Shown here: piece after piece, positions 23,791 through 31,856 of the stretch
How positions within the stretch are numbered: the stretch's first letter is position 1
How the letters are laid out: each line of letters opens with the position of its first letter
Assembly: GCA_019314375.1 (NCBI GenBank)
Contig: JAFCZJ010000025.1
Coordinates: 1 to 41,020 of the forward strand
Reading direction: 5' to 3'
From: Deltaproteobacteria bacterium
Lineage (GTDB): Bacteria; Myxococcota; B64-G9
DNA length: 41,020 bases
The notes under the pieces: model-generated
The model's input: only the letters and a program-made list of their open reading frames with translations
What the model was told of the DNA's origin: nothing
Databases searched by the model: none
Translations under genes and position numbers: made by a program

Positions 23791-26298
23791 TTAGCGCTTT
23801 AAGTTCTTTCTGTGTTGACGTTGGAGGGTGGGTTTTAGCCAGATTATGCTGATGGCTTCTTCGTCTTCTTTGTCCAGGTTGAGGAGGGTTTGCAGGGCCT
23901 CCAGGCGGACGAGGTTGAGCAGGTTTTCGTAGAGTGCGGCGGCTTCGCGTTTGAATTCCAAGGCGGGGTCCAGCTCGGCGTAGCTGCGGAGGCCGATGCC
24001 TTCGTCGATTCGCTCCAGGGTGCTTAGGTGCTCGGTCCAGGCTTCGTCGATTTGCTCCAAAAGAACCTGTCTGGATAGCTCGGCGAGCGGCTCTGCATCC
24101 ATTTCCTTTTCCAGTTCATTGAAGCGTTTTGACAGGTGGGCCGCGATCGCTTCTTCGATTGCTTGGGTGTTTTTGGGTGGCGGGTTGAGGACCTCGGTCA
24201 GGTCCATGGCGAAGCGGTTTTTTGCCTCGGTGCCGAGGCCGGCCAGTCCTTCTTCGTCCATGTCTTGCATCTGACCGTGTCGGGCTAGCAAATCATCGGC
24301 TGCACGATTTGTGAGCTCTTGCCAGGCCGGCATCGGGTTGTCATCCAGGCCCAGGAGTCGCCGTCGCCAGGCGAAGATTTGCTGGCGTTGTTCTTCGATG
24401 ACCATGTCGTATTTGAGCACGTCTTTGCGGCCGGCTTCATTTTCGATCTCGACTTTTTTGCGCAGCCCTTCAAGGGTCCGCAAAACGTTCCAGTCTCGGA
24501 TGGGACGCCCTTTGGGGTGACGAGCCAGGTGCTGGCGCATCTCGGTCAAGACCGGGGCACCGTCGAGGATTTCGCCGAATTTTTTATAGAGGGGATCATC
24601 CAAGCTTAAAAAATACTCGCTGGTGCCCGGGTCGCCCTGGCGTCCGGACCGTCCGCGAAGCTGGTCGTCGATGCGCGCCGCTTCGTGCAGACCGGTGCCG
24701 ACCACCGCGAGCCCGCCTGCATGCCGGACTTGATCGCCCATTTTTTGGCAGGTTGGTTTGTCTTCCTCCGTGGATGGGCAGCCCCCGAGGAGGATATCCA
24801 CGCCCCGGCCGGCCATGTTGGTTGAGACGGTGACCGCGCGGGGTCTGCCGGCCTGGGCGATGATTTCGGCTTCGGCGGCGTGCTGTTTGGCGTTGAGGAC
24901 CTGGTGCTCGATCTTGGTTTTTGAAAGTTCTCGGCTCAGAAATTCGGACTCGCGCACCGAGGTGGTGCCGACGAGGACAGGGCGACCCTCGGCCTGGAGT
25001 TCACTTATCCTTTCCACCAGGGCCTGGAATTTTTCTTCCCCCGAGCGGTAGACTCGGCTTGGAAGATCTTTTCTGATCATGGGTTTGTGGGTGGGGACCC
25101 GCACTACTTTCAGTCCGTAGACCGAGCCGAATTCCTCCCGGGCAGACCAGGCCGTGCCCGTCATGCCGGCCAGGCTGGGATACAGTCGGAAATAGTTTTG
25201 GTAGCTGGTCTTGGCCAGGGTGCGATCCTCGGGACGCACATCCATGCCCTCTTTGGCCTCCAGTGCCTGATGAAGCCCGTCCGCCATTCGCTTGTCCGAG
25301 GAGACCCGGCCCGTGTATTCGTCGACCAAAAGGATCTTGCCCTCCTCTTCATCCACAATATAGTCCACGTCTTTTTCGTAGATTCCATGGGCCAAAAGAG
25401 CATTGTAGAAGGCGTGCTGCCAGGGTTGAGCGTCCTCGTCGGCCAGGTTCTTGATGCCTGCCGCTTTCTCCATGGCCACGATGCCTGCTTCGGTGGGCAT
25501 GACCTGTCGTGAGCGATGGTCGATTCGGTAGTGTGACTCCACATTGAGTCGGGACACGATGCGCCTGGCGTCTTCGCAAAGGTCAGTCTCGTCTCCCGCT
25601 TCTCCCGAAATAATGAGCGGTGTGCGTGCTTCGTCCAGCAGAAGAAAATCCACTTCGTCCACGAGCGCAAAATGCAATGGGCGCAGAATGATTTCGTCGG
25701 GACTTTGGGCCAGGTTGTCGCGCAGGTAGTCGAAGACCAATTCGTGATTGGTCACATAGGTGACGTCGGCTGTATAGGCCGACTTGCGCCCGGCGGGGTT
25801 GAGATCGGCGTCTACGTCCTCCGTGATCACCCCGACTTCAAGACCGAAAAATGTATACAGCGGTCTAAGCAGCGCCGCATCCCGGCTGGCCAGATAATCG
25901 TTGACCGTGACCACGTGTACGCCACGGCCGCTCAATCCGTGCAGGGTGGCTGGAAGACTGGCGGCCAGGGTCTTGCCCTCGCCGGTCTTCATCTCAACGA
26001 TGCGCCCGCGGTGCATGGCCACGGCGCCCATGATTTGGCTGGGGAACGGGCGCATGCCCAGTTTTCGCCAAGCGACTTCACAGGCCAGGGCATAGGTCTC
26101 GACAAGCAGACTGTCCGCGTCGCGACCGGCCAGCGCGTCATTCCGCAGAGCGGAGGCCATGCCGCCGAGCTCAGCCTCGGATTGGGATTTGAGCGATTCA
26201 CCTTTCGCAAGCACCTTGCGCGTCAATCCGCGGGCCAAGGATAACTCGCGGGAGGATAGTCCACCAAACCAGGACAAAAATTGGGGCAAGCCAGCCAT
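23791..26298 (-). CDS. secA: SecA-like preprotein translocase ATPase
   Basis: An 835-residue DEAD-like ATPase with SecA organisation: Walker A KTGEGKT (104-110), HVVTVNDYLASRD, a VTNHELVFDYLRDN version of the usual TNNEFGFDYLRDN, Walker B VDEVD (213-217) then FLLLDEARTPLIISG, the MTGTA motif, and the second ATPase half ending in STNMAGRGVDI and GRSGRQGDPG. It ends in a basic tail without the zinc-binding CxC...CH that contacts SecB. Several family-conserved positions differ, so a specialised second SecA is possible, but I cannot see whether another copy exists. The ATG at 26298 has AAGG six bases upstream. It leads the transporter/Usp/lipoprotein operon and diverges from the hybrid kinase. 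Confidence 0.9.
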   Translation of the reverse strand: MAGLPQFLSWFGGLSSRELSLARGLTRKVLAKGESLKSQSEAELGGMASALRNDALAGRDADSLLVETYALACEVAWRKLGMRPFPSQIMGAVAMHRGRIVEMKTGEGKTLAASLPATLHGLSGRGVHVVTVNDYLASRDAALLRPLYTFFGLEVGVITEDVDADLNPAGRKSAYTADVTYVTNHELVFDYLRDNLAQSPDEIILRPLHFALVDEVDFLLLDEARTPLIISGEAGDETDLCEDARRIVSRLNVESHYRIDHRSRQVMPTEAGIVAMEKAAGIKNLADEDAQPWQHAFYNALLAHGIYEKDVDYIVDEEEGKILLVDEYTGRVSSDKRMADGLHQALEAKEGMDVRPEDRTLAKTSYQNYFRLYPSLAGMTGTAWSAREEFGSVYGLKVVRVPTHKPMIRKDLPSRVYRSGEEKFQALVERISELQAEGRPVLVGTTSVRESEFLSRELSKTKIEHQVLNAKQHAAEAEIIAQAGRPRAVTVSTNMAGRGVDILLGGCPSTEEDKPTCQKMGDQVRHAGGLAVVGTGLHEAARIDDQLRGRSGRQGDPGTSEYFLSLDDPLYKKFGEILDGAPVLTEMRQHLARHPKGRPIRDWNVLRTLEGLRKKVEIENEAGRKDVLKYDMVIEEQRQQIFAWRRRLLGLDDNPMPAWQELTNRAADDLLARHGQMQDMDEEGLAGLGTEAKNRFAMDLTEVLNPPPKNTQAIEEAIAAHLSKRFNELEKEMDAEPLAELSRQVLLEQIDEAWTEHLSTLERIDEGIGLRSYAELDPALEFKREAAALYENLLNLVRLEALQTLLNLDKEDEEAISIIWLKPTLQRQHRKNLKR

Positions 26299-26401
26299 GG
26301 GTGCCTTTCGGAGCAATGGATTACCAAGTCCTGTTTGTTTCTACCACAGCTTGTGGGTTCTGATTAGAAATCCGTTGCCCGTTTTCCAATTGTGTTGTCA
26401 G

Positions 26402-28141
26402 ATGGCTTTCATGTCGAATGGGCTGACCACAGATCTCCAGGTGAAAGCGTCTCTGGACCGAGTAGTGCTGGAGGCCTTGCTGCCGGTGGCCCAAATCCTG
26501 GTGCTGCTTTTTGTCGTTTTTACTGTTTTTGACATGCTGACCTTGCCGTCCGAATCGCGGGTCGTGGTGGTGGGCTACGATTTTGTTTTGGGGCTGGTTT
26601 TTCTTGTCATGTCCATGGTTTTGCGCAGGGGTCTGATACCGGCTTCTTGGGCCAATGGCATGGGTGCGCTCATGGCCTTGCTGACGAGCAGCAACAGCTT
26701 GCTGACGATGTATGTGGCCGACTCCGTGGTGTTCACGCCCTTGCTGATGATGGTCATGTTGGCTATCGGTGCCATGTTGATCTCCATGCGCTGGGTTTTG
26801 GTTGCCCTGTCGCTTTGTTTTATGGCCTGGTTGGTGGTGGTTTGGCCATTCACTCATGTTGATGAACTTATTTTGTACTGTATTTTTATGGTGGTGGCCT
26901 TCACGCTTGCAGTCGCCTTGCAGTCCGGACGAGAACGGACCCAGCGTCGGCTTCTTGTGGCCCTTGCCGAATCCCGTCATGCGAGAGCCAATGCCGAGAG
27001 CCTGGCGCAATTGGCCGAGACGGCGAGTCAGGCCAAAGGCGAGTTTCTGGCCAACATAAGCCACGAGACGCGAACCCCCATCCACGGCGTCTTGGGTATG
27101 ACGGAGATCCTTTTAGCCGAAGGCCTGGACCGGGAGCAAAAGGAGCGGGTGGAGACCATCCGCGACAGCACGCGAGCCTTGTTGTCTTTGGTCAACGAGG
27201 TCTTGGATTTTTCCAAGGGAGAGGCAGGCCAGCTTCGCTTAGAGCAGGTGGCTTTCCAGCCACGGCTTGTGCTGAACGAGGTCAGTCGCTTGCTCGCGCC
27301 CCTGGCCCATGAGAAGGATTTGGCTTGGCATGTGGCGGTGGATGAAGGCGTGCCTGAATGGTTCAGAGGTGATGCCGGACGCCTGCGCCAAATCCTGCTT
27401 AACATCATGGGCAACGCCATCAAGTTCACGTCGCATGGTTCAGTTCGGAGCAATCTGCGTTTGTTGCGCCGTGGTTTGGGCGAGAACCGGATTTTGCGTT
27501 TTGACGTGTGTGATTCGGGACCGAGTGTGCCGGTTGATCTGCGCGACAAGCTTTTTGATCCGTTTTTTCAGCAAGATGGTTCGGATAAGCGGGCTCAAGG
27601 TGGCACGGGCTTGGGTCTGTCCATCGCCCGGCAGTTGGTCTTGCTCATGGGGGGAGAAATTGGGGTGGAGGAATCATCCGAAGGTGGTGCCTGCTTCTGG
27701 TTTACCGTGGAGTTGTTGGAATCCGATGCAAAAAACATTGAGGGCGATGTGGCCGAGAGTCTGGAGGGCCGGATACTGGTGGTGGATGATCATCCCATCA
27801 ACCAGAGGGTTGCCCAGGCTGCGCTTTGCCGCGTCGGCCTGAATGTGCAGGTGGTGGGATCGGGACCGGATGCATTAGAGCACCTGGGGCTTGAGTCCTA
27901 TGATTTGGTTCTTTTGGATGTGCAGATGCCGGGCATGGACGGCATGGAGGTTTTGCATCGCATTCGAACCGACGAATCCGGTCGTTTCGACCCCCATATT
28001 CCCGTGCTGGCGGTCACCGCCCATGCCAGCGAGAATGCGCGACAGCGTTTCTTAGACGCCGGCATGGACGGTTTTGTGGCCAAACCCTTCGACGCGCAGC
28101 ATTTACTCGAAGAGGTCAAGTTGCAGCTTGGCAGGAGGTAG
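26402..28141 (+). CDS. Membrane hybrid sensor histidine kinase with receiver
   Basis: A 579-residue protein. Five to six N-terminal hydrophobic helices (residues about 22-175) make a membrane sensor without a large periplasmic loop. A short coiled segment leads to HisKA with phosphoacceptor His221 in FLANISHETRTPIHGVLG, then HATPase_c (NIMGNAIKFT, DSGPSVP in place of DxGxGI, GGTGLGLS). A C-terminal receiver has acidic pair VVDDH, phosphoacceptor Asp506 in LLDVQMPGMDG and the Lys of VAKPF. The second G of the G1 box is altered (GPSVP), which may affect nucleotide handling. Start ATG 26402 or 26411 cannot be decided; no clear ribosome site. It is followed by a three-base-spaced gene for a secreted protein, so they are coupled. 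Confidence 0.92.
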   Translation: MAFMSNGLTTDLQVKASLDRVVLEALLPVAQILVLLFVVFTVFDMLTLPSESRVVVVGYDFVLGLVFLVMSMVLRRGLIPASWANGMGALMALLTSSNSLLTMYVADSVVFTPLLMMVMLAIGAMLISMRWVLVALSLCFMAWLVVVWPFTHVDELILYCIFMVVAFTLAVALQSGRERTQRRLLVALAESRHARANAESLAQLAETASQAKGEFLANISHETRTPIHGVLGMTEILLAEGLDREQKERVETIRDSTRALLSLVNEVLDFSKGEAGQLRLEQVAFQPRLVLNEVSRLLAPLAHEKDLAWHVAVDEGVPEWFRGDAGRLRQILLNIMGNAIKFTSHGSVRSNLRLLRRGLGENRILRFDVCDSGPSVPVDLRDKLFDPFFQQDGSDKRAQGGTGLGLSIARQLVLLMGGEIGVEESSEGGACFWFTVELLESDAKNIEGDVAESLEGRILVVDDHPINQRVAQAALCRVGLNVQVVGSGPDALEHLGLESYDLVLLDVQMPGMDGMEVLHRIRTDESGRFDPHIPVLAVTAHASENARQRFLDAGMDGFVAKPFDAQHLLEEVKLQLGRR

Positions 28142-28143
28142 GC

Positions 28144-28971
28144 ATGGGTCGGTTGACGCTGTGTGTGATGTTTGTATTTTTGCAAGTGCCTGCTGCGTCG
28201 GCAGAGACCACGAACAAGCCCATCGTGGCCGTCTTTGACGTGGAGGCCAAGGGCGCGAAGGACTTGGACGCAGCCTTCCTGGATGGCCTGTCGGATTTTT
28301 TGACTGCTCGCCTGGTTGAGACCGGACAGTTTCAGGTCGTGCCGCGCTCGGCATTGAAGGAGCGCCTTGCCGCCAGCAAGAAGGAGTCTTTCAAGGCCTG
28401 CTATGACCAGTCCTGCCAGATAGAAATGGGTCGGGAGCTGGCCGCCGAAAAGACCCTGGCGGCCCAGGTGGTCAAGTTGGGATCTACTTGCACCATCACC
28501 CTGAGCCTTTTTGATCTGAAACGGGCCGCCACGGAAAAGGCGGCGACCGAGCAATGCAACTGCGATGCGGATGCGGTCCTGGCCGGGGTCAAAAGCGCGC
28601 TGCGAAAGTTGGTCGGCCAGAAGGAGACACAAGCATCGTCAGGAACCTGGCAGAAAAGCTGGGCCGGTCTGGAAACCTCAGCTCAAGTCATCAGCCTCGA
28701 ACAGTTCCGCCGCGTTCTCGATGCGCATCGGGATGATTTTTTGCGCTGCGTGCGGACGCGCAAGAAGATCTTTGGTAAGGCTCGGGCCAAACGAAATGTC
28801 ACTTTGGAGATCACGGTGGGGCCTGGTGGCAGGGTCAAGAAGATCAAGGTAACGCCGCGCAAGTTGCGCAAGCGAGCCCCCGCCCGATGCATCAAAAAAG
28901 CGCTCTTAAAACTTCGCTTTCCGGCTGCTCAAAAGTCGGTGACCCACAACCACGTCTTTCGCGTCAACTAG
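28144..28971 (+). CDS. Secreted CsgG-like protein with TonB-like C-terminal domain
   Basis: A 275-residue protein with a signal peptide (cleavage likely after PAASA at 20). Residues about 26-155 follow the CsgG-like/DUF2380 pattern common in Myxococcota: VAVFDVEAKG, then CYDQSCQIEMGRELAAEKTLAAQV with a Cys pair. The C-terminal 90 residues match the AgmX/PglI TonB-like fold (FLRCVRTRKK..., TLEITVGPGGRVKKIKV, RCIKKALLKLRFPA). Envelope assembly or gliding-type machinery contacts are possible but not shown. GGAGG lies four to five bases before the ATG, inside the end of the hybrid kinase gene. Its final eight bases overlap the convergent acyltransferase gene. Confidence 0.8.
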   Translation: MGRLTLCVMFVFLQVPAASAETTNKPIVAVFDVEAKGAKDLDAAFLDGLSDFLTARLVETGQFQVVPRSALKERLAASKKESFKACYDQSCQIEMGRELAAEKTLAAQVVKLGSTCTITLSLFDLKRAATEKAATEQCNCDADAVLAGVKSALRKLVGQKETQASSGTWQKSWAGLETSAQVISLEQFRRVLDAHRDDFLRCVRTRKKIFGKARAKRNVTLEITVGPGGRVKKIKVTPRKLRKRAPARCIKKALLKLRFPAAQKSVTHNHVFRVN

Positions 28972-29722
28972 TCGAAGCCGTCGGCTGAGGTTTCTGATCC
29001 GGCGGTAGTGCGCGACTGAAGATGGCGTGGATTTCTTCCGCGGCCTCGTCGGTGTTTTCTTCGGTCCAGTGCGAAGTGCTTACCGCGGGGAGGACGCCGA
29101 CGCGCACCTGGGCACCGAGAACGGCCAGAGAATCGCTTCGCCAGGCCTTGTGTGCGCCTTGCACGACGATGGGCACCACCGGCAGACCGGTCTGCAAGGC
29201 CAGATGGACCAGGCCCTTCTTGATGGGCAGCAGGCGTCCGTCGCGGGAGCGCGTTCCCTCAGGGGCCATGATGATGGAGAGCTTGTGGCGGCGCACCAGT
29301 TTGCCCAAGGCCTGCATGGAGGCCACTGCCGCGTCGCGGTTGCTCCTGTCTACCCGCAGGTGGCCGGTGAGCAGGTACATCTGTCCGAAGAAGGGGTAAC
29401 GCACGATTTCCTTCTTTACGATGCCCACGGCAGAGCCGGGCATCAAGCGCAAGGCGATGAACAGATCGGCGGCGGAGGTGTGGTTGAGTACATAGATGGC
29501 CGGTCGTCGTCCGTCGAGGTGTTCTTTGCCTGAAACGGTCAAATAGCAGCCCGAGAGCCAGGCGCAAGGATAGCCGACCAATCGTTCAAATACGACACAG
29601 GAACGAATGCGAGCGATGCGGCTGGGCAGGAGCAGCAGCAAAATCAGCGTCTGAAGAATCGCTGCGAATCCAAGCACGGAGAGGCCGACAACAATCCTGG
29701 TTGCAGTGCCCAGCTTGGCCAT
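28964..29722 (-). CDS. plsC: 1-acyl-sn-glycerol-3-phosphate acyltransferase (PlsC-like)
   Basis: A 252-residue membrane-bound acyltransferase with an N-terminal hydrophobic helix (10-33), the catalytic NHTSAAD (His81-x4-Asp86), an intermediate GHLRVDRS block (120-127), and the phosphate-binding APEGTRS (153-159). These are blocks I to III of the PlsC family, which adds a fatty acid to lysophosphatidic acid in phospholipid synthesis. Related members acylate other lysolipids, so the exact acceptor is not certain. ATG 29722 has GGGAG five bases upstream; the frame stays open 18 codons further without a ribosome site. Confidence 0.88.
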   Translation of the reverse strand: MAKLGTATRIVVGLSVLGFAAILQTLILLLLLPSRIARIRSCVVFERLVGYPCAWLSGCYLTVSGKEHLDGRRPAIYVLNHTSAADLFIALRLMPGSAVGIVKKEIVRYPFFGQMYLLTGHLRVDRSNRDAAVASMQALGKLVRRHKLSIIMAPEGTRSRDGRLLPIKKGLVHLALQTGLPVVPIVVQGAHKAWRSDSLAVLGAQVRVGVLPAVSTSHWTEENTDEAAEEIHAIFSRALPPDQKPQPTASTS

Positions 29723-29836
29723 GCACACTCCCATGGAGGGGGACGGAGAATGTCGTGAGTTCGTCGCCCACAGCATAAACTACCTGCCAGAGCAGCACAA
29801 ACGGCTCAAGTAATTCTGGATGTGTTCACAGAAAGA

Positions 29837-30958
29837 TCAGGCGTCCCAGGGGAAGTGGTAGTCGCTTAGTTTGCATTCGGCTCGCATGGTGTCGATGGCT
29901 TTGCGGAGGGCCGGGTTGACCGGGGCACCTTTGTCTTTGCGTTCTAACCCGGCCAAGTGTTCTTTTTCGCCAGCGGTGTAGATGCGCTCGGCGTCCGGAG
30001 CCTTTTTGGATTCGCGCAGGGCTCGGAGGATGTCGCCGGTGGTCTTTTTGAAGTCGGCCAGATCGCAGAAGGCTTCTACGTTCATGGCGATGAAGAAGTG
30101 GCCCAACTTGTAGGGTACGCGCTTGCCGTTTTCCAGGCCCAAAAGACCTTTTAGAAATGCGCCTTGTTGCAGGGCGGCCGAGAGGATCTCCACCACCGTG
30201 GCGTAGCCGTAGCCCTTGTAGCCGCCGGTCTCTTCGCCGAGCCCGCCCAAAGGCGTGAGGGCCGCCTTGCCGGTCACGAGGTCCTTCAGGATCTGGTGGG
30301 TGTCGGTGCGGGTTTTGCCTGCTTCGTCGATGACCCAACCTGGTGGCAGGTCCTTACCGGCCCTGTCGTACCACTCGATTTTGCCTCGCTGGGTGACCGA
30401 GGTGGCGCAGTCTAAGACAAAGGGAAAGTCCTCGTCCGAGGGCATGCCGAAGGTCAAGGGGTTTGTGCCCAGCATGTTTTCCACGCCGAAAGTGGGGGCG
30501 ATGGAGGGGCGGGCGTTGGATCCGTTCACGCCGATCATGCCCGCTTCGCAGGCCATCAGCGCGTAATAGCCGGCGATGCCGTAGTGGGTGGAGTTGCGCA
30601 CAGCCACCATGCCCATCCCGGTTTCCTTCGCCTTGTCGATGGCCATCTGCATAGCGCGCTTTGAGATCACGTGCCCCATGCCGTGGTGCCCGTCGATCAC
30701 GGCCGTGGCCGGCGTCTCTCTGACGATTTCAAAGTTGGTCTTGGCGAACTGGATTCCGTCCTTGATGCGGTCGTAGTAGATGGGCTTCATGCGGCCGATG
30801 CCATGGGAGTCGATGCCGCGTTTGTCGGCCTCTATCAACACCTCGGCGCAGACTTCGGCGTCGGCATTGGGCACGCCGATGGACATGAATACGTCCCGCA
30901 TGAATTTTTCCAGGATGTCAAAGGGGACCCAAATTGTTTGTTCTTCGCTGGTGGTCAT
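29837..30958 (-). CDS. Ldh_2-family (malate/L-lactate-type) NAD(P) dehydrogenase
   Basis: A 373-residue enzyme of the Ldh_2 family (malate, ureidoglycolate, sulfolactate and 2,3-diketogulonate dehydrogenases), which has a fold unlike the Rossmann dehydrogenases. Hallmarks: RGIDSHGIGR (47-56) with His52, RNSTHYG (121-127) with the catalytic His125, GTNPL (164-168), and the GGYKGYG block. It reduces or oxidises a 2-hydroxy/2-oxo acid; the acid cannot be deduced. GAGGAG lies four to five bases before the ATG, and a good sigma-70 type promoter lies about 40 bases upstream. Confidence 0.92.
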   Translation of the reverse strand: MTTSEEQTIWVPFDILEKFMRDVFMSIGVPNADAEVCAEVLIEADKRGIDSHGIGRMKPIYYDRIKDGIQFAKTNFEIVRETPATAVIDGHHGMGHVISKRAMQMAIDKAKETGMGMVAVRNSTHYGIAGYYALMACEAGMIGVNGSNARPSIAPTFGVENMLGTNPLTFGMPSDEDFPFVLDCATSVTQRGKIEWYDRAGKDLPPGWVIDEAGKTRTDTHQILKDLVTGKAALTPLGGLGEETGGYKGYGYATVVEILSAALQQGAFLKGLLGLENGKRVPYKLGHFFIAMNVEAFCDLADFKKTTGDILRALRESKKAPDAERIYTAGEKEHLAGLERKDKGAPVNPALRKAIDTMRAECKLSDYHFPWDA

Positions 30959-30993
30959 GTCGCTCCTCGGCGGTTAATTATGATATCGAGTTG

Positions 30994-31021
30994 ATTATAA
31001 CGCTGTGCGTCAAAGGCGCAA
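30994..31021 (-). promoter_or_regulatory. Candidate sigma-70 promoter of the Ldh_2 gene
   Basis: On the minus strand TTGCGC (31021-31016) and a consensus TATAAT (30999-30994) are separated by 16 bases, ending 36 bases before the ATG of the dehydrogenase gene. Confidence 0.55.
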
Positions 31022-31043
31022 GGAAGATTTTGGGGATTTCTGG

Positions 31044-31853
31044 CTAAGCTGGGTCGATCTGGTTCTGCGCGTAGGCGATCACCAGACAATGGGCCAGCAC
31101 GTCCAAGGCATTGGTGGAGGAGCGCATGAAGGCCGGCAGGTCGATTTCGTCCAGTTTGCGGGGCAGGGACAGGCGTTCGTCGTAGTTGGCATGTGGTGCC
31201 GCCTGTCGGATTCTTTCGAGCAGGGCTGTGAAATTCGAGTTGCGCGTGGCCTCGATGGCCTCTGCTTCCGCCTCCATGATGAGCAAGCTTTCATGCAGGG
31301 CGATGGTCTGAAGGCCGTCCCTTCTAAATAAGTAAAGGACCCGCTCTCGATGATCCTCGCTTTGGGTGATGGTGACTTTCTTCTTTTTGTTCCGAATCAG
31401 GCCGCCGGTCATGACCGCACGGCCCGCGCTGAACTTTTTCTGCTTGATGGTCTCGGAAGACTCTTCATGGCTTCGATGAACGGCCAATAGCAGGCAGAAG
31501 ATTTGTTTCAGATCCAGGGCTCGTCGCTCATCTGGTGTTCGGAGCGAGAGGATGTCTCCATCGATGCCGATTCTCCTCGGTCGCTGGATTTGAGCCCTGT
31601 CGAGCACCTTCTTTGCTTCGAAGGCCACGGCACCGTGGCCGCGTCCAAGCAGGACCTGTAGTAAGTCTCTTGCCTGGTCAAGACTCAATCGTTGCCCCAC
31701 CAGGACGGGGGCGGGTCCGGCCATGCGCAGGCGAAGATCATAGGCGGTTTCACCAAGCAATGGGGCCAGAGCCATTAGTTCTTCATTCATGGGCCGGGCC
31801 CAGCGGGTGAGCGCGACGATGGCCGTGGCCTCTTGGCTTTGTAGCTCGGTCAT
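31044..31853 (-). CDS. Uncharacterised partner of the giant macroglobulin-like protein
   Basis: A 269-residue soluble protein that I do not recognise. It is helical at both ends, without signal peptide, membrane segment or Cys motif; a basic KKKKVTITQSEDHRERVLYLF stretch near the middle may be an exposed beta-hairpin. It begins three bases after the stop of the 2092-residue gene and has no independent ribosome site, so it is probably translated by coupling. That linkage suggests the two products work together. Confidence 0.7.
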   Translation of the reverse strand: MTELQSQEATAIVALTRWARPMNEELMALAPLLGETAYDLRLRMAGPAPVLVGQRLSLDQARDLLQVLLGRGHGAVAFEAKKVLDRAQIQRPRRIGIDGDILSLRTPDERRALDLKQIFCLLLAVHRSHEESSETIKQKKFSAGRAVMTGGLIRNKKKKVTITQSEDHRERVLYLFRRDGLQTIALHESLLIMEAEAEAIEATRNSNFTALLERIRQAAPHANYDERLSLPRKLDEIDLPAFMRSSTNALDVLAHCLVIAYAQNQIDPA

Positions 31854-31856
31854 GGC

